A stretch of DNA of 64,000 bases. It comes from Catellatospora paridis (GTDB taxonomy: Bacteria; Actinomycetota; Actinomycetes; Mycobacteriales; Micromonosporaceae). Below, piece after piece: positions 52,036-61,631 of this stretch. The notes under the pieces are model-generated. The model was not told the origin of the DNA. It searched no databases and saw nothing but the letters and a program-made list of their open reading frames with translations. The stretch lies in the NCBI RefSeq assembly GCF_009720365.1, contig NZ_ML769318.1:146012-210011 (forward strand), written 5' to 3'. Positions within the stretch are counted from its first letter, which is position 1, and every line of letters begins with the position of its first letter. The position numbers and the translations under genes are program-made.

Positions 52036-52527
52036 GTGAGTGCCGATCAAGTGCCTGCCGGGGCTGTGCCGGGCAGGTCACGGCTGCCGCGGACCTTCCG
52101 TAATCGCGCCTACCCGGTGCTGGGCTGGACCTTCATGATCCTGGGGCCGCTCTTTCTCGCCTGCTCATGGGCGGTGGTGGGGAAAGCCGACGGCGCGTTC
52201 CTGTTCGTGCCGCTCGCCATCGGGATCGTCGTGTTCTGCTGGCGCGGCTACATACGTCCCCGTGTCGTGGCCGGCGTCGACGACGTCACCGTGGTGAACA
52301 TCGGGAAGACCCATATCGTCCCGTGGCTCGACATCGAGCGTTTCGAGGCCGACTACCTGCTGGTCGTCGTACGACGGCCGGAGCTGGGTGGTCCGATCCG
52401 GGTATGGGCCGTGCAGGCGGCGAAGCTGGCTCGGAGGACCGGACACAGGAGCCGGGCCGACGACGTCGCCGACGAGCTCAATGCCCTCCTCCGCACTGCG
52501 AAGGCAAATGCGGGGAAGGCCGGTTGA
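52036..52527 (+). CDS. PH-like domain membrane protein
   Basis: 163 residues. Two membrane helices (VLGWTFMILGPLFLACSWAV and FLFVPLAIGIVVFCWRGY) are followed by a domain like the small bacterial PH domains: DDVTVVNIGKTHIVPWLDIE. A helical basic tail ends it. Function unknown. GTG start; CATAAT at 52022-52027 lies eight bases upstream. The 234 bases before the gene, up to the sigma factor start, hold only the two divergent promoters. Confidence 0.72.
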   Translation: MSADQVPAGAVPGRSRLPRTFRNRAYPVLGWTFMILGPLFLACSWAVVGKADGAFLFVPLAIGIVVFCWRGYIRPRVVAGVDDVTVVNIGKTHIVPWLDIERFEADYLLVVVRRPELGGPIRVWAVQAAKLARRTGHRSRADDVADELNALLRTAKANAGKAG

Positions 52528-52572
52528 CCTCTGTACCTCGTGTGGCCGCGCCGGGTGGCGTGGCCGCGGCCG

Positions 52573-53157
52573 TCAGCGGCGGCAGGTGCCGGGCGGCAGG
52601 GCCGGACGTCCCAGCAGCGCCATGCGGTGCCGCATCTCGGTCGACGTCGCGAGCAGCTTGAACTGCCCGCCCACCACGAGGTCCACGTCCGGGGTCCGGC
52701 GAGCGGGGTCGAACTCGAGCTTGACCTTGTCCTCTTCCTCGGCCTCGGCCACGTAGCCGCGCAGCAGGTGGGCCGCGCCGACGGCGTCGGGTCCGAACCG
52801 GAGGACGGCGACCCTGCCGGGTTGCCGCGTCTGCTCGTTGCCGATGGCGCCAACGCTCAGGCCGCGGTCGCGCAGGCCGGCGGCGACGGTCCCGGCCAGG
52901 TCGGCCGTCGGGGTGCCGTTGAAGACGTTGACCTGTGCCTGTTTCTCCAGCGGGATGTCGAGGCTGACCGGCGTCTGCCCTGGCCGGCAACCGTCGGGCA
53001 GGGCGCCGCCCGGCGGTGTCGGGGCGTGATCGGTCACGGTCAGGACCGTCGTCACGAGGGCCACGACGGCTCCGGCGACGACGGCGAGGACCGCCAGGCG
53101 GACGCGTCGGCGGGCGCGGCGGGGCTCGACCGTCTCCGGTGCGGCTGTGGTGGTCAT
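52573..53157 (-). CDS. LytR C-terminal-domain membrane protein
   Basis: 194 residues. A basic N-terminus, one membrane helix (LAVLAVVAGAVVALVTTVLT) and an extracellular LytR_C-type domain: VNVFNGTPTADLAGTVAAGL and VLRFGPDAVGAAHLLRGYVA. In LCP wall-assembly proteins this domain follows the catalytic part; here it stands alone, so no transferase activity is expected. ATG start. Convergent with the PH-like gene. Confidence 0.82.
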   Translation of the reverse strand: MTTTAAPETVEPRRARRRVRLAVLAVVAGAVVALVTTVLTVTDHAPTPPGGALPDGCRPGQTPVSLDIPLEKQAQVNVFNGTPTADLAGTVAAGLRDRGLSVGAIGNEQTRQPGRVAVLRFGPDAVGAAHLLRGYVAEAEEEDKVKLEFDPARRTPDVDLVVGGQFKLLATSTEMRHRMALLGRPALPPGTCRR

Positions 53158-53271
53158 GCTTTACCAGACACCCGGGTGGTCGCGGGAGGTTGCGCCGCTT
53201 CGCGGCCGTTCGTGGGCTCGCGTTCGCCGGGCGGGATACGGTCGCAGCCGATGCCGTCATGGAGGTCCGTC

Positions 53272-53919
53272 ATGCCTGAGCCGCTGCCCGTCCTGAGCGA
53301 GCAGGCCAGCCGCCTGGTCGAGCTGGGTCTGCACGAGGGTGCGGGGCTGTCCGCGGAGCAGGTGCACGCGGTCGCGGCGACCGGTGGGACGAACGCGCTG
53401 CTGGTGATCCATCCGGGCCGGGTACGGCCGTCGTCGCTCGCGCCGCTGCTGCAGCGGGACGGCAGGGCCGGGTTCGTGGTGGAGGACATGACAGACGTAG
53501 ACGCGTTCGCGCCGATCGACGCCGCGGTCCCGCCGCCGTCGGCGCTGTACCTGCTGCACGACGTCGATCGCGGGGACGCGATGGCCGGCTGGAGTCCGGA
53601 CGAGGCCCTGCCGGCGATCACGGCTGCGTCGCGTACGCCGCTGACTCTTGTCGAGGGCATCATGTGGCTGCTCCAGCAGCCGGACGCGCTGGAGCGCAAC
53701 CGCTGCTTCATGACCGTCGGGTCCCGGCTGCGCCGGGCGAACGGCTCGCTCGACGCGCGGACCCCGGCCCTGTGGATCAGCAACGGCACCGGCCGGGACG
53801 GCGCCGCCCGCCGGCACGCGCCGAAGGTCGGCTGGTGCTGGGCCGGCAACCGGCACACATGGCTCGGCTTCGCCTCGGCGGCCGCGCGGTCGCCACTGGC
53901 CGGGGCGGGTCCGGCCTGA
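53272..53919 (+). CDS. DUF5701 family protein
   Basis: 215 residues, soluble. It fits the DUF5701 family: MTDVDAFAPIDAAVPPPSAL, YLLHDVDRGDAMAGWSPDEA and TPLTLVEGIMWLLQQPDALE, with a conserved end PALWISNGTGRDG, GWCWAGNRHTWLGFASAAAR. Function unknown. ATG with GGAGG six bases upstream. Convergent with the aldo/keto reductase gene. Confidence 0.8.
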   Translation: MPEPLPVLSEQASRLVELGLHEGAGLSAEQVHAVAATGGTNALLVIHPGRVRPSSLAPLLQRDGRAGFVVEDMTDVDAFAPIDAAVPPPSALYLLHDVDRGDAMAGWSPDEALPAITAASRTPLTLVEGIMWLLQQPDALERNRCFMTVGSRLRRANGSLDARTPALWISNGTGRDGAARRHAPKVGWCWAGNRHTWLGFASAAARSPLAGAGPA

Positions 53920-53958
53920 GGACCGGCCCGGTCGTGCGGTTGCGGCCCGGACCGCGCG

Positions 53959-54828
53959 TCAGACCGCTGTTTCGAGTTCCCGGTACTCCGCGTCGGTCAG
54001 CGTGAGCTCGGCGGCCGCGATGTTCTCCTCGACGTGCGCGACGCTCGAGGTGCCCGGGATCGGCAGCATCACCGGCGAGCGCCGCAGCAGCCAGGCGAGT
54101 GCCAGCTGGGCCGGGCTCGCCCCGTGCCGCTCGGCGGCCTGTGCCAGCGGTCCGCCGGGTTTGGCCAGCTCGCCGGTCGCGATCGGGAACCACGGGATGA
54201 AGGCGAGGTTCTGCTGCTCGCAGTGCTGCAGCACGTCCTCGGCGCTGCGGTTGACCAGGTTGTAGAGGTTCTGCACGGACACGATCGGCGCGAGTTTGCG
54301 CGACTGCTCGATCTGCGCCACGGTCACCTCGGACAGCCCGATGTGCCGGATCTTCCCCTCCTGCTGCAGCAGCACCAGCTCGCCGAGCTGGTCCTCCAGC
54401 GGGACCTTCGGGTCGATGCGATGCAGCTGGTAGAGGTCGATGCGGTCCAGGCCGAGGTGGCGCAGGCTCAGCTCGCACTGCTGGCGCAGGTACTCCGGCC
54501 GGCCCACCGGCCGCCAGTCGCCGGGGCCCGCGCGGGTGAATCCGCCCTTGGTCGCGATGACCAGGCCTTCGGGGTACGGGTGCAGCGCCTTCTTGATCAA
54601 CATCTCGCTGACGAAGGGCCCGTAGGAGTCGGCGGTGTCGATGAGGTCGACGCCGAGCTCCACGGCACGCCGCAGCACGCGGACGGCCTCGTCCGGGTCG
54701 GCGGGGTCGCCCCAGACCCCGGGGCCGGTCAGCTGCATCGCGCCGTAGCCGAGCCGGTTGACGGGTAGGTCTCCGCCGATGGAGAAGCGGCCCGAGGCCG
54801 CCGCGGGAAGGGTGCTCTGCGCCGTCAT
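53959..54828 (-). CDS. Aldo/keto reductase
   Basis: 289 residues. The tetrad is Asp and Tyr in [10 protein letters not shown], Lys in VIATKGGF and His in LYQLHRIDP. The C-terminal [20 protein letters not shown] is the cofactor-binding part. It belongs to the group with PIPGTS, different from the AKR at 29725. NADPH-linked carbonyl reduction, substrate unknown. ATG with GAGGAG upstream. Divergent from the GT2 gene at 55015 with 186 bases between. Confidence 0.9.
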   Translation of the reverse strand: MTAQSTLPAAASGRFSIGGDLPVNRLGYGAMQLTGPGVWGDPADPDEAVRVLRRAVELGVDLIDTADSYGPFVSEMLIKKALHPYPEGLVIATKGGFTRAGPGDWRPVGRPEYLRQQCELSLRHLGLDRIDLYQLHRIDPKVPLEDQLGELVLLQQEGKIRHIGLSEVTVAQIEQSRKLAPIVSVQNLYNLVNRSAEDVLQHCEQQNLAFIPWFPIATGELAKPGGPLAQAAERHGASPAQLALAWLLRRSPVMLPIPGTSSVAHVEENIAAAELTLTDAEYRELETAV

Positions 54829-55014
54829 GAGTGCTCCTCGTCTGGTGCTCGCCGGACGCCATGCCTCGCCGAACAGCCTAGCCGGATGCGGTTCGGGCAG
54901 GTCGGGAAAGAGCCCACGCCGACGGTGAACGCGGGGACGGGCCGGGGCGGCGGGGCCCCTGATGACCATTTGGGCCTGGCGCGCGGTAGGGGGCTTCTGG
55001 CACCCTTTGCTGAC

Positions 55015-56160
55015 GTGAGACATGAATCCCCCTCGCCCTCGCCCTCGCCTCGCATCTCGTTCGTCGTGCCGGTGTACGGCGTCGAGCGGTTCCTGGGGGA
55101 ATGCCTCGAATCGCTGCTGGCCCACCCCGGCGATGACATCGAGGTCGTCGCGGTGAACGATGCCTCGCCCGACGGCAGCGGGGCGATTCTGGACGCCTTC
55201 GCGGCCCGCGACTCCCGCGTGCGGCCGGTGCACCTGACCGCCAACGTCGGCCTGGGCAGGGCCCGCAACGCCGGGCTCGCGCAGGCGAAGGGCGACTACG
55301 TCTGGTACATCGACTCCGACGACTGGATTCCGGACGGGGCAGTGCAGACGGTGCTCGACCGCCTCGCGCTGCACCACCCCGACGTGCTGATCGTGGATCA
55401 CGCCGAGGTGTTCGGCGACGGGACCGTGGTGCCGCGGCTCTCCGCCGGGCTGCTGGGCGACGCACCCACCCCGCTGCCCCTGTCGCGGCGCCCGGAACTG
55501 CTGCGGCTGGCGCAGTCGGCCTGGTCCAAGATCGTCCGGCGCGCCTTCCTGGAGGAGAGCGGCCTGCGCTTCCACCCCGGCTGGTACGAGGACGTGGCGT
55601 ACAGCCACCCGCTGCTGATGGCTGCCGGCACCATCGACGTGCTCGACGTGGTCTGCTACCAGTACCGCCAGCAGACGCCCGGGGCCATCACCGCCTCCGT
55701 GTCCGACCGCCACTTCGAGGTGTTCGAGCAGTACGAGCGCCTCTTCGCCGCCGTGGACAAGGCCGGCGGCGGGTTCGAGCAGTTCCGGCCCGAGCTGTTC
55801 CGCCTCATGATCAATCACTACCTGGTGATCATCGGACACGACCGGCGGCTCGGGCAGAGCATGCGCAAGGCCTTCTTCCGCCGCATCGCCGAGGACTACC
55901 GCCGCCGGCTGCCCGACGGCGGTTACCTGCCCCCCGGCGGCCTCAGCGGGCTGAAGCACCGGCTCGTGCGCTACGACGCCTACGGGGCGTACACACTGCT
56001 GCGCCTGGCGCACCGGCTGACCTCGCAGCGGCTCGCGGCTCTGCGCGGCTCCCGCAAGGCCACCCCGGCGCTGCGCCTGCCGGCGCCGACGACCGGCGTC
56101 GCCGCCGTCCCGCGCCAGCGTGCCGAAGTCGACGCCGCGGTGCTCGACTCGACCCGCTGA
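55015..56160 (+). CDS. GT2 glycosyltransferase
   Basis: 381 residues. A GT2 domain: [50 protein letters not shown] and the DxD-like YIDSDDWIP. It closely resembles the N-terminal half of the bifunctional enzyme at 44141 (NVGLGEARNVGLAQATGEYV there), but ends in a basic tail instead of a glycerophosphotransferase. First gene of the surface-glycan cluster. GTG start without a clear ribosome site; other starts further up are possible. Confidence 0.87.
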   Translation: MRHESPSPSPSPRISFVVPVYGVERFLGECLESLLAHPGDDIEVVAVNDASPDGSGAILDAFAARDSRVRPVHLTANVGLGRARNAGLAQAKGDYVWYIDSDDWIPDGAVQTVLDRLALHHPDVLIVDHAEVFGDGTVVPRLSAGLLGDAPTPLPLSRRPELLRLAQSAWSKIVRRAFLEESGLRFHPGWYEDVAYSHPLLMAAGTIDVLDVVCYQYRQQTPGAITASVSDRHFEVFEQYERLFAAVDKAGGGFEQFRPELFRLMINHYLVIIGHDRRLGQSMRKAFFRRIAEDYRRRLPDGGYLPPGGLSGLKHRLVRYDAYGAYTLLRLAHRLTSQRLAALRGSRKATPALRLPAPTTGVAAVPRQRAEVDAAVLDSTR

Positions 56161-56257
56161 CCAGGAAGTCCAGTAGACGATCTTCGCCGAGTTCGGACGC
56201 CTGTCCTGCGTGTTAGGGTGGCGGCCGACCTTGCCGAAACCCCCGCCGGCGCATGGG

Positions 56258-57268
56258 ATGAGACCGCTGAACAAGCATCAGGACACCCCCAAGAGATCGA
56301 TGCTGCAGCGGCTTGCGCGCATCGGTGTGATCGTGCTGATCACCGCGGCGATCGGGTGGTCGGTGGCGCGGCAGTGGGACGAGGTCGTCGAGATCTTCCA
56401 GCGGCTTTCCTGGCCGCCGGTGGTCGCCGCAGTCCTTGCCGTGCTGGTGGGCATGGGCGCCAACGTCCTTGCCTGGCGGGCCGCGCTGGCCGATCTGGGC
56501 TTCCGGGTGGACGTCGCGACGGCCGGCCGTATCACGCTCATCGGCAACCTGGCCAAGTACGTTCCCGGCAGCGTCTGGTCATATGTGCTGCAGATGGAGC
56601 TCGGCCGCCGAGCCGGCCTGCCGAGATCCCGGGCATTGCTCACCTCGATGATCGCGACGGGGCTGGGCATGACGGCCGGGCTCGCCCTGGCGCTGTCCGT
56701 CGGACTGCCCGCCCAGGGCGGCAGCCTGGACCAGTTCATCAAGATCGTGATGCTGATCGTCGTGCCGGTGGCCCTGATCTGTGCCGTTCCCGCCGTCGCC
56801 ACCCGGCTGATCAATCTGGCCCTCAAAGCCCTGCGCCGCGATCCCCTTGAGCAGTCCCTGACCTGGCGCGGAGTGCTGCGGACCGTCGGCTGGAGCGCTG
56901 TGGCCTGGCTCTTCTTCGGTCTGCACCTCTGGCTGCTGGTCAACGCGCTGACCCCCACCGGCTTCGACGGCCTGTTGCGCTGTGTGGCGGCGATCGCGCT
57001 GGCGATGGTCATCAGCACCTTCGCCGTGTTCGCCCCCTCCGGGCTGGGCGTGCGGGAGGGGCTGCTGGTCGCCGCGCTCACCCCGTTCCTCGCACCGTTC
57101 GCGGGGGACGTCGAGCGGGCCGCCGGGCTGGCGCTGGGTCTGGCGCTCGCGTCGCGCGTCGTCTTCACCGTCGCCGACCTGGTCGCCGCCGGTCTCGCCG
57201 CCCTGTCCGCCAGGCGGGTTCTCCAGGTCAACGCCGCGGTCTCCCCAGACGTGAGCTACCTTCCATGA
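56258..57268 (+). CDS. Lysylphosphatidylglycerol synthase TM-region/UPF0104 family protein
   Basis: 336 residues with about eight membrane helices. The family motif region is [20 protein letters not shown], and [20 protein letters not shown] before the last helices. Such flippase-like proteins (AglD-type) often occur with glycosyltransferases and may handle lipid-linked sugars. The ATG at 56258 is chosen (MRPLNKHQ). The stop overlaps the next start (ATGA). Confidence 0.87.
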   Translation: MRPLNKHQDTPKRSMLQRLARIGVIVLITAAIGWSVARQWDEVVEIFQRLSWPPVVAAVLAVLVGMGANVLAWRAALADLGFRVDVATAGRITLIGNLAKYVPGSVWSYVLQMELGRRAGLPRSRALLTSMIATGLGMTAGLALALSVGLPAQGGSLDQFIKIVMLIVVPVALICAVPAVATRLINLALKALRRDPLEQSLTWRGVLRTVGWSAVAWLFFGLHLWLLVNALTPTGFDGLLRCVAAIALAMVISTFAVFAPSGLGVREGLLVAALTPFLAPFAGDVERAAGLALGLALASRVVFTVADLVAAGLAALSARRVLQVNAAVSPDVSYLP

Positions 57269-59199
57269 GGCCGGTCGAGGGCGCCGAGCTGGAGGTAAGC
57301 TCACCGCTCGTGACGTCCAGCAGTGCTTCCGTCGAGGCCGAGTCCGAAGTGCGGGCACCGCAAACGGTCGAGGGTCCCGCGCGAGCGGATCGACCGCGCT
57401 CCCTGACGATCATGCTGTTCATCGCGTTGGCGCTGGCCTCCGCGAGCTGGATCACGGCCGTGGTGATCTCGGCCGATCGCGGTCTCGACGTCAGCGACGA
57501 GGGGTTCTACCTCCTGTCGTATCGCTGGTGGTCGACGAATCTGCACACCTTCACCGGGGTGCAGTTCCTCTACGGTCCGGTGTTCGAGCTGCTGGGCTAC
57601 GACATCGCCGGGCTGCGCCTGTTCCGCCTGCTCACGGTCGTGCTCACCCATGTGGCGTTGGGCTGGACGTTCATGAGGTGGCTGCGGCCGCGCCGACCGC
57701 ATGCCCCGTCCACATCGGTGTGGGAGCTGTCCGGCGCCGCGGCGATCGTCGCCTGCGGCGCTCTGGCATATGGCTGGCTGCCGCGCAGCCCTGGATACAA
57801 CGACGTCACGCTGCTGACCGCGATGCTCGCCATGGCGCTCGTCCTCGTCCTGGCCAGGAGCGTGGAGTCCGGCGCCCGGAGCCGGGCCTGGGTGCCCGTC
57901 GCCCTCGGTTTCCTGATGGTCGTCTCGATGCTGGCGAAGTGGGCATCGTCGGTGCTCACCTTCGGCCTGATCGGGGTCGTCGCGGTGGCGGTGCTCTGGC
58001 GCAGCGGCTGGCGGACCATCCTGCGTTTCCTCGGTTGGACCGTCGCCGGGGTACTGGCCTGCGCGGCACTGATCCACGTGCTGATCATTCCGCTGGACGT
58101 GGCGCTGCCGGAGATGGCGGCGGTCACCAAACTCGTGGCCGCCGGGGCCAACGACCCCGTCAGCCTGCTCGGCATGTACGCGCGTACCGGCGCGAAGGCG
58201 CTGCTGATCGCCGGCAAGGCGCACTATCTGCTGGTCCTTGCGGTCTTGCTGGCTCTGGCCAGCCGCCGTCGCGCGGTCCAGATCGCCGCCGCAGTCATCG
58301 GGCTGGCCGGATTGGCCGTGTCGATCCGTTACGTGATCCTGACGAAGGGACACTTCGGCGGCCCGGCTCATCTGTCGAAGTACGCGAACAGCCTCATCGC
58401 CCTGGTCTGCCTCGGTCTGCTGGCGGGCGCCGCCCTGCTCGTGCGCGACCGGTGGCGCGGGCGTGACCAGTCGTCGCTGAGCCGGTCGGATCGGCGCACC
58501 TGGCTGCTGTTCGCCACGCTCCTGCTGTTGCCCGTCGTGCAGGCGATGGGGACGGGCAACGCCATCTACCTGATGGCCGTCAACGGGTTCGCCGTGTGGA
58601 TGGCGGCGATCATCTTCGTGCTGACCGGCATGGACCGAGCCCCGCGGGTCGCCCGGGCGCTGACGGCGGTCGTCGCGGCGGGCGCCGTCCTGGTCTCGGT
58701 CAACATCGGCGCGACCGGCATCCTGCGCTTCCCCTATCGCACCGCCGGCTACAGCGCGTCGACCGAGACGGTGGCGGGCGTCGCCGCCCTGTACTCGATC
58801 AAGCTCGAGCGCGAGCGCGCGGACGGCTACAGCAAGCTCTACGGAATGCTGAAGCCGTATGTCGAACCGTCGGGACGGGCCGTGATGGCCTTCGACGAGA
58901 AGGCCGGCTTGGTCCTGATGCTCGGCGGGCAATCCGTCGGCGAGGCGTGGTATTCCTTCCAGGCCCGCGAGCGCACGGCGGCGGGGATCGTCGCGGTCTG
59001 CGCCGGCGGAACGGCCTGGCCAGGCGGTCGTCCACCCGTTCTTTTGTTCTCCCGACCGGTGGCCGCCACGGAGATCGATGCGCTAAGGTCTTGCGGTCTC
59101 TCGTTCGAGAACGACTTTCGGTTGTTGGCCCCCAAGGAGGAGACGATGGGGATCGCCGTCTATGTGCCGAGCAATGAGGGTGAGGGCGCACCATCGTGA
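57265..59199 (+). CDS. Multi-pass membrane protein, GT-C glycosyltransferase-like
   Basis: 644 residues with about 11-12 membrane helices up to residue 490, then an outer domain. The acidic pair in the first outer loop (GLDVSDEGFYLLSYRWW) is where GT39/GT83-type GT-C enzymes keep their catalytic acid. Such enzymes move sugar from a polyprenyl phosphate to an acceptor outside the membrane. Precise family not certain. It overlaps both neighbours by four bases; the GT2 downstream could make its lipid-linked donor. Confidence 0.72.
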   Translation: MRPVEGAELEVSSPLVTSSSASVEAESEVRAPQTVEGPARADRPRSLTIMLFIALALASASWITAVVISADRGLDVSDEGFYLLSYRWWSTNLHTFTGVQFLYGPVFELLGYDIAGLRLFRLLTVVLTHVALGWTFMRWLRPRRPHAPSTSVWELSGAAAIVACGALAYGWLPRSPGYNDVTLLTAMLAMALVLVLARSVESGARSRAWVPVALGFLMVVSMLAKWASSVLTFGLIGVVAVAVLWRSGWRTILRFLGWTVAGVLACAALIHVLIIPLDVALPEMAAVTKLVAAGANDPVSLLGMYARTGAKALLIAGKAHYLLVLAVLLALASRRRAVQIAAAVIGLAGLAVSIRYVILTKGHFGGPAHLSKYANSLIALVCLGLLAGAALLVRDRWRGRDQSSLSRSDRRTWLLFATLLLLPVVQAMGTGNAIYLMAVNGFAVWMAAIIFVLTGMDRAPRVARALTAVVAAGAVLVSVNIGATGILRFPYRTAGYSASTETVAGVAALYSIKLERERADGYSKLYGMLKPYVEPSGRAVMAFDEKAGLVLMLGGQSVGEAWYSFQARERTAAGIVAVCAGGTAWPGGRPPVLLFSRPVAATEIDALRSCGLSFENDFRLLAPKEETMGIAVYVPSNEGEGAPS

Positions 59200-60245
59200 C
59201 GAAACGACGGCCGCTCGTCTCCATCATCGTTCCGGCGCTCAATGAGGCTGACAACGTCGCCGCCCTGATCAAGCGGTACTGCCAGTTCCCGGTGGAGAAC
59301 CCGGACTACGACTTCGAGCTCGTCGTCATCGACGACGGCTCGGTGGACGGCACCGCCCAGCGGGTCGTCGACCTTGCCCCGCCGGAGGAGCGCGTCACGG
59401 TCGTCCGCCTGTCGCGTAACTTCGGCTCGCATTACGCCACCTCGGCCGGATTCGCCAACTGTGCGGGCGACTGCGCGATCATGCTGGGCGCCGACCTTCA
59501 GGAGCCGGCGTCGCTCATCGCCGACTTCCTCGCCAACTGGCGTGCCGGCTCCGAGGTGGTGTGGGGCATCCGCCGCTTGCGTGTGGGCCGTTCGGCGTTG
59601 GCGGAGCTGCAGTCCAAGGCGTTCTCCTGGCTCTTCGCCAAGTTCACCGATCTGAAGAACTACCCGGCAGAGGGGCCGTCCGGCGTCCTGGTGGACCGGA
59701 TCGTCATCGACGAGCTCAACAAGATGGAAGAGCAGAACCGCAACACCCTGGCGCTCGTCGCCTGGCTGGGCTTCACCCAGACCCGAGTCAGCTATGACCA
59801 GGAGCCGCGCAGGAACGGTGAGTCCCGGTGGACGCGCCGTAAGATGATCAAGCTCGCCGTCGACTCGTTGATCCAGTTCTCCTCGATGCCGCTGCGGGCA
59901 TGCACCTACACGGGTATCACCGTGGCACTGCTCGGCCTGGCCTACGCGCTCCTGCTGATCGGGCAGAACATCGCCGGCACGCAGACCCCGTCCGGCTGGC
60001 CGACCATTCTCGTCATCATGCTGTTCATCGGCGGAGCACAGCTCGCCATGATCGGCATCATGGGCGAATACCTCTGGCGCGGCGTCGAGGAGTCCCGGCG
60101 CCGGCCCCACTACGTGCTGCGCAGCGTGGACTCGTCCGGGCCGGCACGGCCCGCCCCGCGACCCGCCATGCATGCCGCCGCCACCCCGCACCACGCCGTC
60201 GTTCCGGCGCCCCGCACCGAACTGCAGCCAACGATCATCAGCTAG
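59196..60245 (+). CDS. Polyprenyl-phosphate glycosyltransferase (GT2, DPM1/GtrB-like)
   Basis: 349 residues. The catalytic part has VSIIVPALNEADNVAALIKR, VVIDDGSVDGT, RNFGSHYATSAGF and LGADLQEP. Two C-terminal membrane helices (GITVALLGLAYALLLIGQNI and WPTILVIMLFIGGAQLAMIG) and a basic segment are as in GtrB-type enzymes, which load sugars onto undecaprenyl phosphate. A Pro/Ala tail ends it. GTG overlaps the previous stop. An 18-bp tandem duplication covers its stop codon. Confidence 0.9.
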   Translation: MTKRRPLVSIIVPALNEADNVAALIKRYCQFPVENPDYDFELVVIDDGSVDGTAQRVVDLAPPEERVTVVRLSRNFGSHYATSAGFANCAGDCAIMLGADLQEPASLIADFLANWRAGSEVVWGIRRLRVGRSALAELQSKAFSWLFAKFTDLKNYPAEGPSGVLVDRIVIDELNKMEEQNRNTLALVAWLGFTQTRVSYDQEPRRNGESRWTRRKMIKLAVDSLIQFSSMPLRACTYTGITVALLGLAYALLLIGQNIAGTQTPSGWPTILVIMLFIGGAQLAMIGIMGEYLWRGVEESRRRPHYVLRSVDSSGPARPAPRPAMHAAATPHHAVVPAPRTELQPTIIS

Positions 60246-60264
60246 GCAACGATCATCAGCTAGG
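60229..60264 (+). repeat. 18-bp perfect tandem duplication at the GT2 stop codon
   Basis: The unit CAACGATCATCAGCTAGG occurs twice in a row. The first holds the last codons and TAG of the GT2 gene. The second ends in AGG that, with the following AGA, gives the ribosome site (AGGAGA) of the SDR gene. It looks like a recent slippage duplication. Confidence 0.95.
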
Positions 60265-60273
60265 AGACCCCTC

Positions 60274-61227
60274 ATGAAGAAGCACGACAGCACCGTCTTG
60301 GTGACCGGCGGTCTTGGCTACATCGGCAGCCATGTCACGCACGATCTCCTGGCGCGCGGTTGGCGGGTGCGCATTCTCGACAACTACTACCGCTGCGACC
60401 GCGCGGTCGCAGCGTCGCTGGCCAAACTGGACGACGTCGAGGTCATCGAGGGCGACGTGCGCTACGCCAACGCCGTCGAGAGCGCGATGCAGGGCGTCGA
60501 GGCGGTGGTGCACCTGGCCGCGGTGTGCATCAACAAGAGCGTCTCGGACCCGACGGAGAGCCTGGACGTCAATCTGCTCGGCACGCAGAACGTCTTCGAC
60601 TCGGCCGCCCGCAACTCGGTGCACCGCATCGTCTACTCGTCCTCGGCCTCGGTGTACGGCAACCCGACCTCGCTGCCGATGCGCGAGACCGACAAGCCGG
60701 CCCCGATCACGCCGTACTGCACGGCCAAGCTCGCCGGCGAGCACCTGCTCAGCTTCTACGCCGAGCGGTCCAAGCTGTCGTGGCTGGCGCTGCGATTCTT
60801 CAACGTCTACGGCCCCGGGCAGCCGACCGACGCCTACTACACCTCGGTCGTGCTGACCTTCCTGCGCCGCCTGGCCGCCGGCGACGCGCCCATCATCGAC
60901 GGGCGTGGCGAGCAGTCGATGGACTTCGTCCACGTCACGGACGTGGCCCGCTCGGTCGGCATGGCCCTAGACTCGACCGCCACCGGTGAGGTGCTCAACG
61001 TCGGCACCGGCACGCAGACCACGGTCGCCCAGCTGGCCGACCAGCTGATCAAGGCGGTCGGCGCCGACGTGCAGCCGGTCTTCCGCCCGCGCGAGGTGCT
61101 GGTCACCCAGCGCGAGGCGTCGATCGAGCGCATCCGCGAGCTGCTCGGCTGGGAGCCGACGATCGGTCTGGAGGAGGGGCTCGCCTCGGTGGTGCATCAC
61201 CTCAAGACCACCGGCGAACTGGGATGA
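60274..61227 (+). CDS. NAD-dependent epimerase/dehydratase (extended SDR)
   Basis: 317 residues. The NAD site is VTGGLGYIGSHV. The catalytic Ser/Tyr/Lys are in SSSASVYGN and YCTAK. FFNVYGPGQ and MDFVHVTDVA are typical nucleotide-sugar positions. It should act on a nucleotide sugar (epimerase, dehydratase or reductase; exact reaction unclear). ATG with AGGAGA upstream. The stop overlaps the start of the acyltransferase gene. Confidence 0.9.
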   Translation: MKKHDSTVLVTGGLGYIGSHVTHDLLARGWRVRILDNYYRCDRAVAASLAKLDDVEVIEGDVRYANAVESAMQGVEAVVHLAAVCINKSVSDPTESLDVNLLGTQNVFDSAARNSVHRIVYSSSASVYGNPTSLPMRETDKPAPITPYCTAKLAGEHLLSFYAERSKLSWLALRFFNVYGPGQPTDAYYTSVVLTFLRRLAAGDAPIIDGRGEQSMDFVHVTDVARSVGMALDSTATGEVLNVGTGTQTTVAQLADQLIKAVGADVQPVFRPREVLVTQREASIERIRELLGWEPTIGLEEGLASVVHHLKTTGELG

Positions 61228-61631
61228 CACCCAACCCGTACAACCCGCTGGCGTGGTTCGTCGGCGAGCCGGTCATCGGCGAGCGGACGTGGATCGGCCC
61301 GTTCTGTCTCATCGACGGCTCGGGCGGGCTGGAGATCGGCCGTGGCTGCGACATCTCGGGTGGGGTGCACATCTACACCCACTCGAGCGCGAAGCGGTGC
61401 GTCACCGACCGGGCCGTCGAGATCGAGCGCAAGCCGGTCAAGATCGGTGATTGCACGTTCATCGGCGCCAACGCGGTGATCCACATGGGCGTGACGATCG
61501 GCAACCACTGCATCGTCGGGGCAGGTGCGGTCGTGAAGATCGACCTGCCCGACTACAGCGTGGCGGTGGGGGTGCCCGCGAAGATCACGGGCACCGTCGA
61601 TCCGTCATCTGGCAAGATCACGTACCACTGA
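61224..61631 (+). CDS. Left-handed beta-helix (hexapeptide) acyltransferase
   Basis: 135 residues made of hexapeptide repeats: VIGERTWIGPF, IGRGCDISGGVHIYTHS, VKIGDCTFIGANAVIHMGVT and IGNHCIVGAGAVVKID. HIYTHS may supply the catalytic His. Members acetylate or otherwise acylate sugars, often an amino group made by a DegT-type enzyme. Overlaps the SDR gene by four bases. Its 3' end overlaps that of the convergent DegT gene by 27 bases. Confidence 0.88.
   Translation: MTPNPYNPLAWFVGEPVIGERTWIGPFCLIDGSGGLEIGRGCDISGGVHIYTHSSAKRCVTDRAVEIERKPVKIGDCTFIGANAVIHMGVTIGNHCIVGAGAVVKIDLPDYSVAVGVPAKITGTVDPSSGKITYH

Noticed and set aside
56176..56191. GACGATCTTCGCCGAG as a solo arm of the hairpin family.
   Set aside because: Only about ten bases match one arm edge, with no partner arm or loop.
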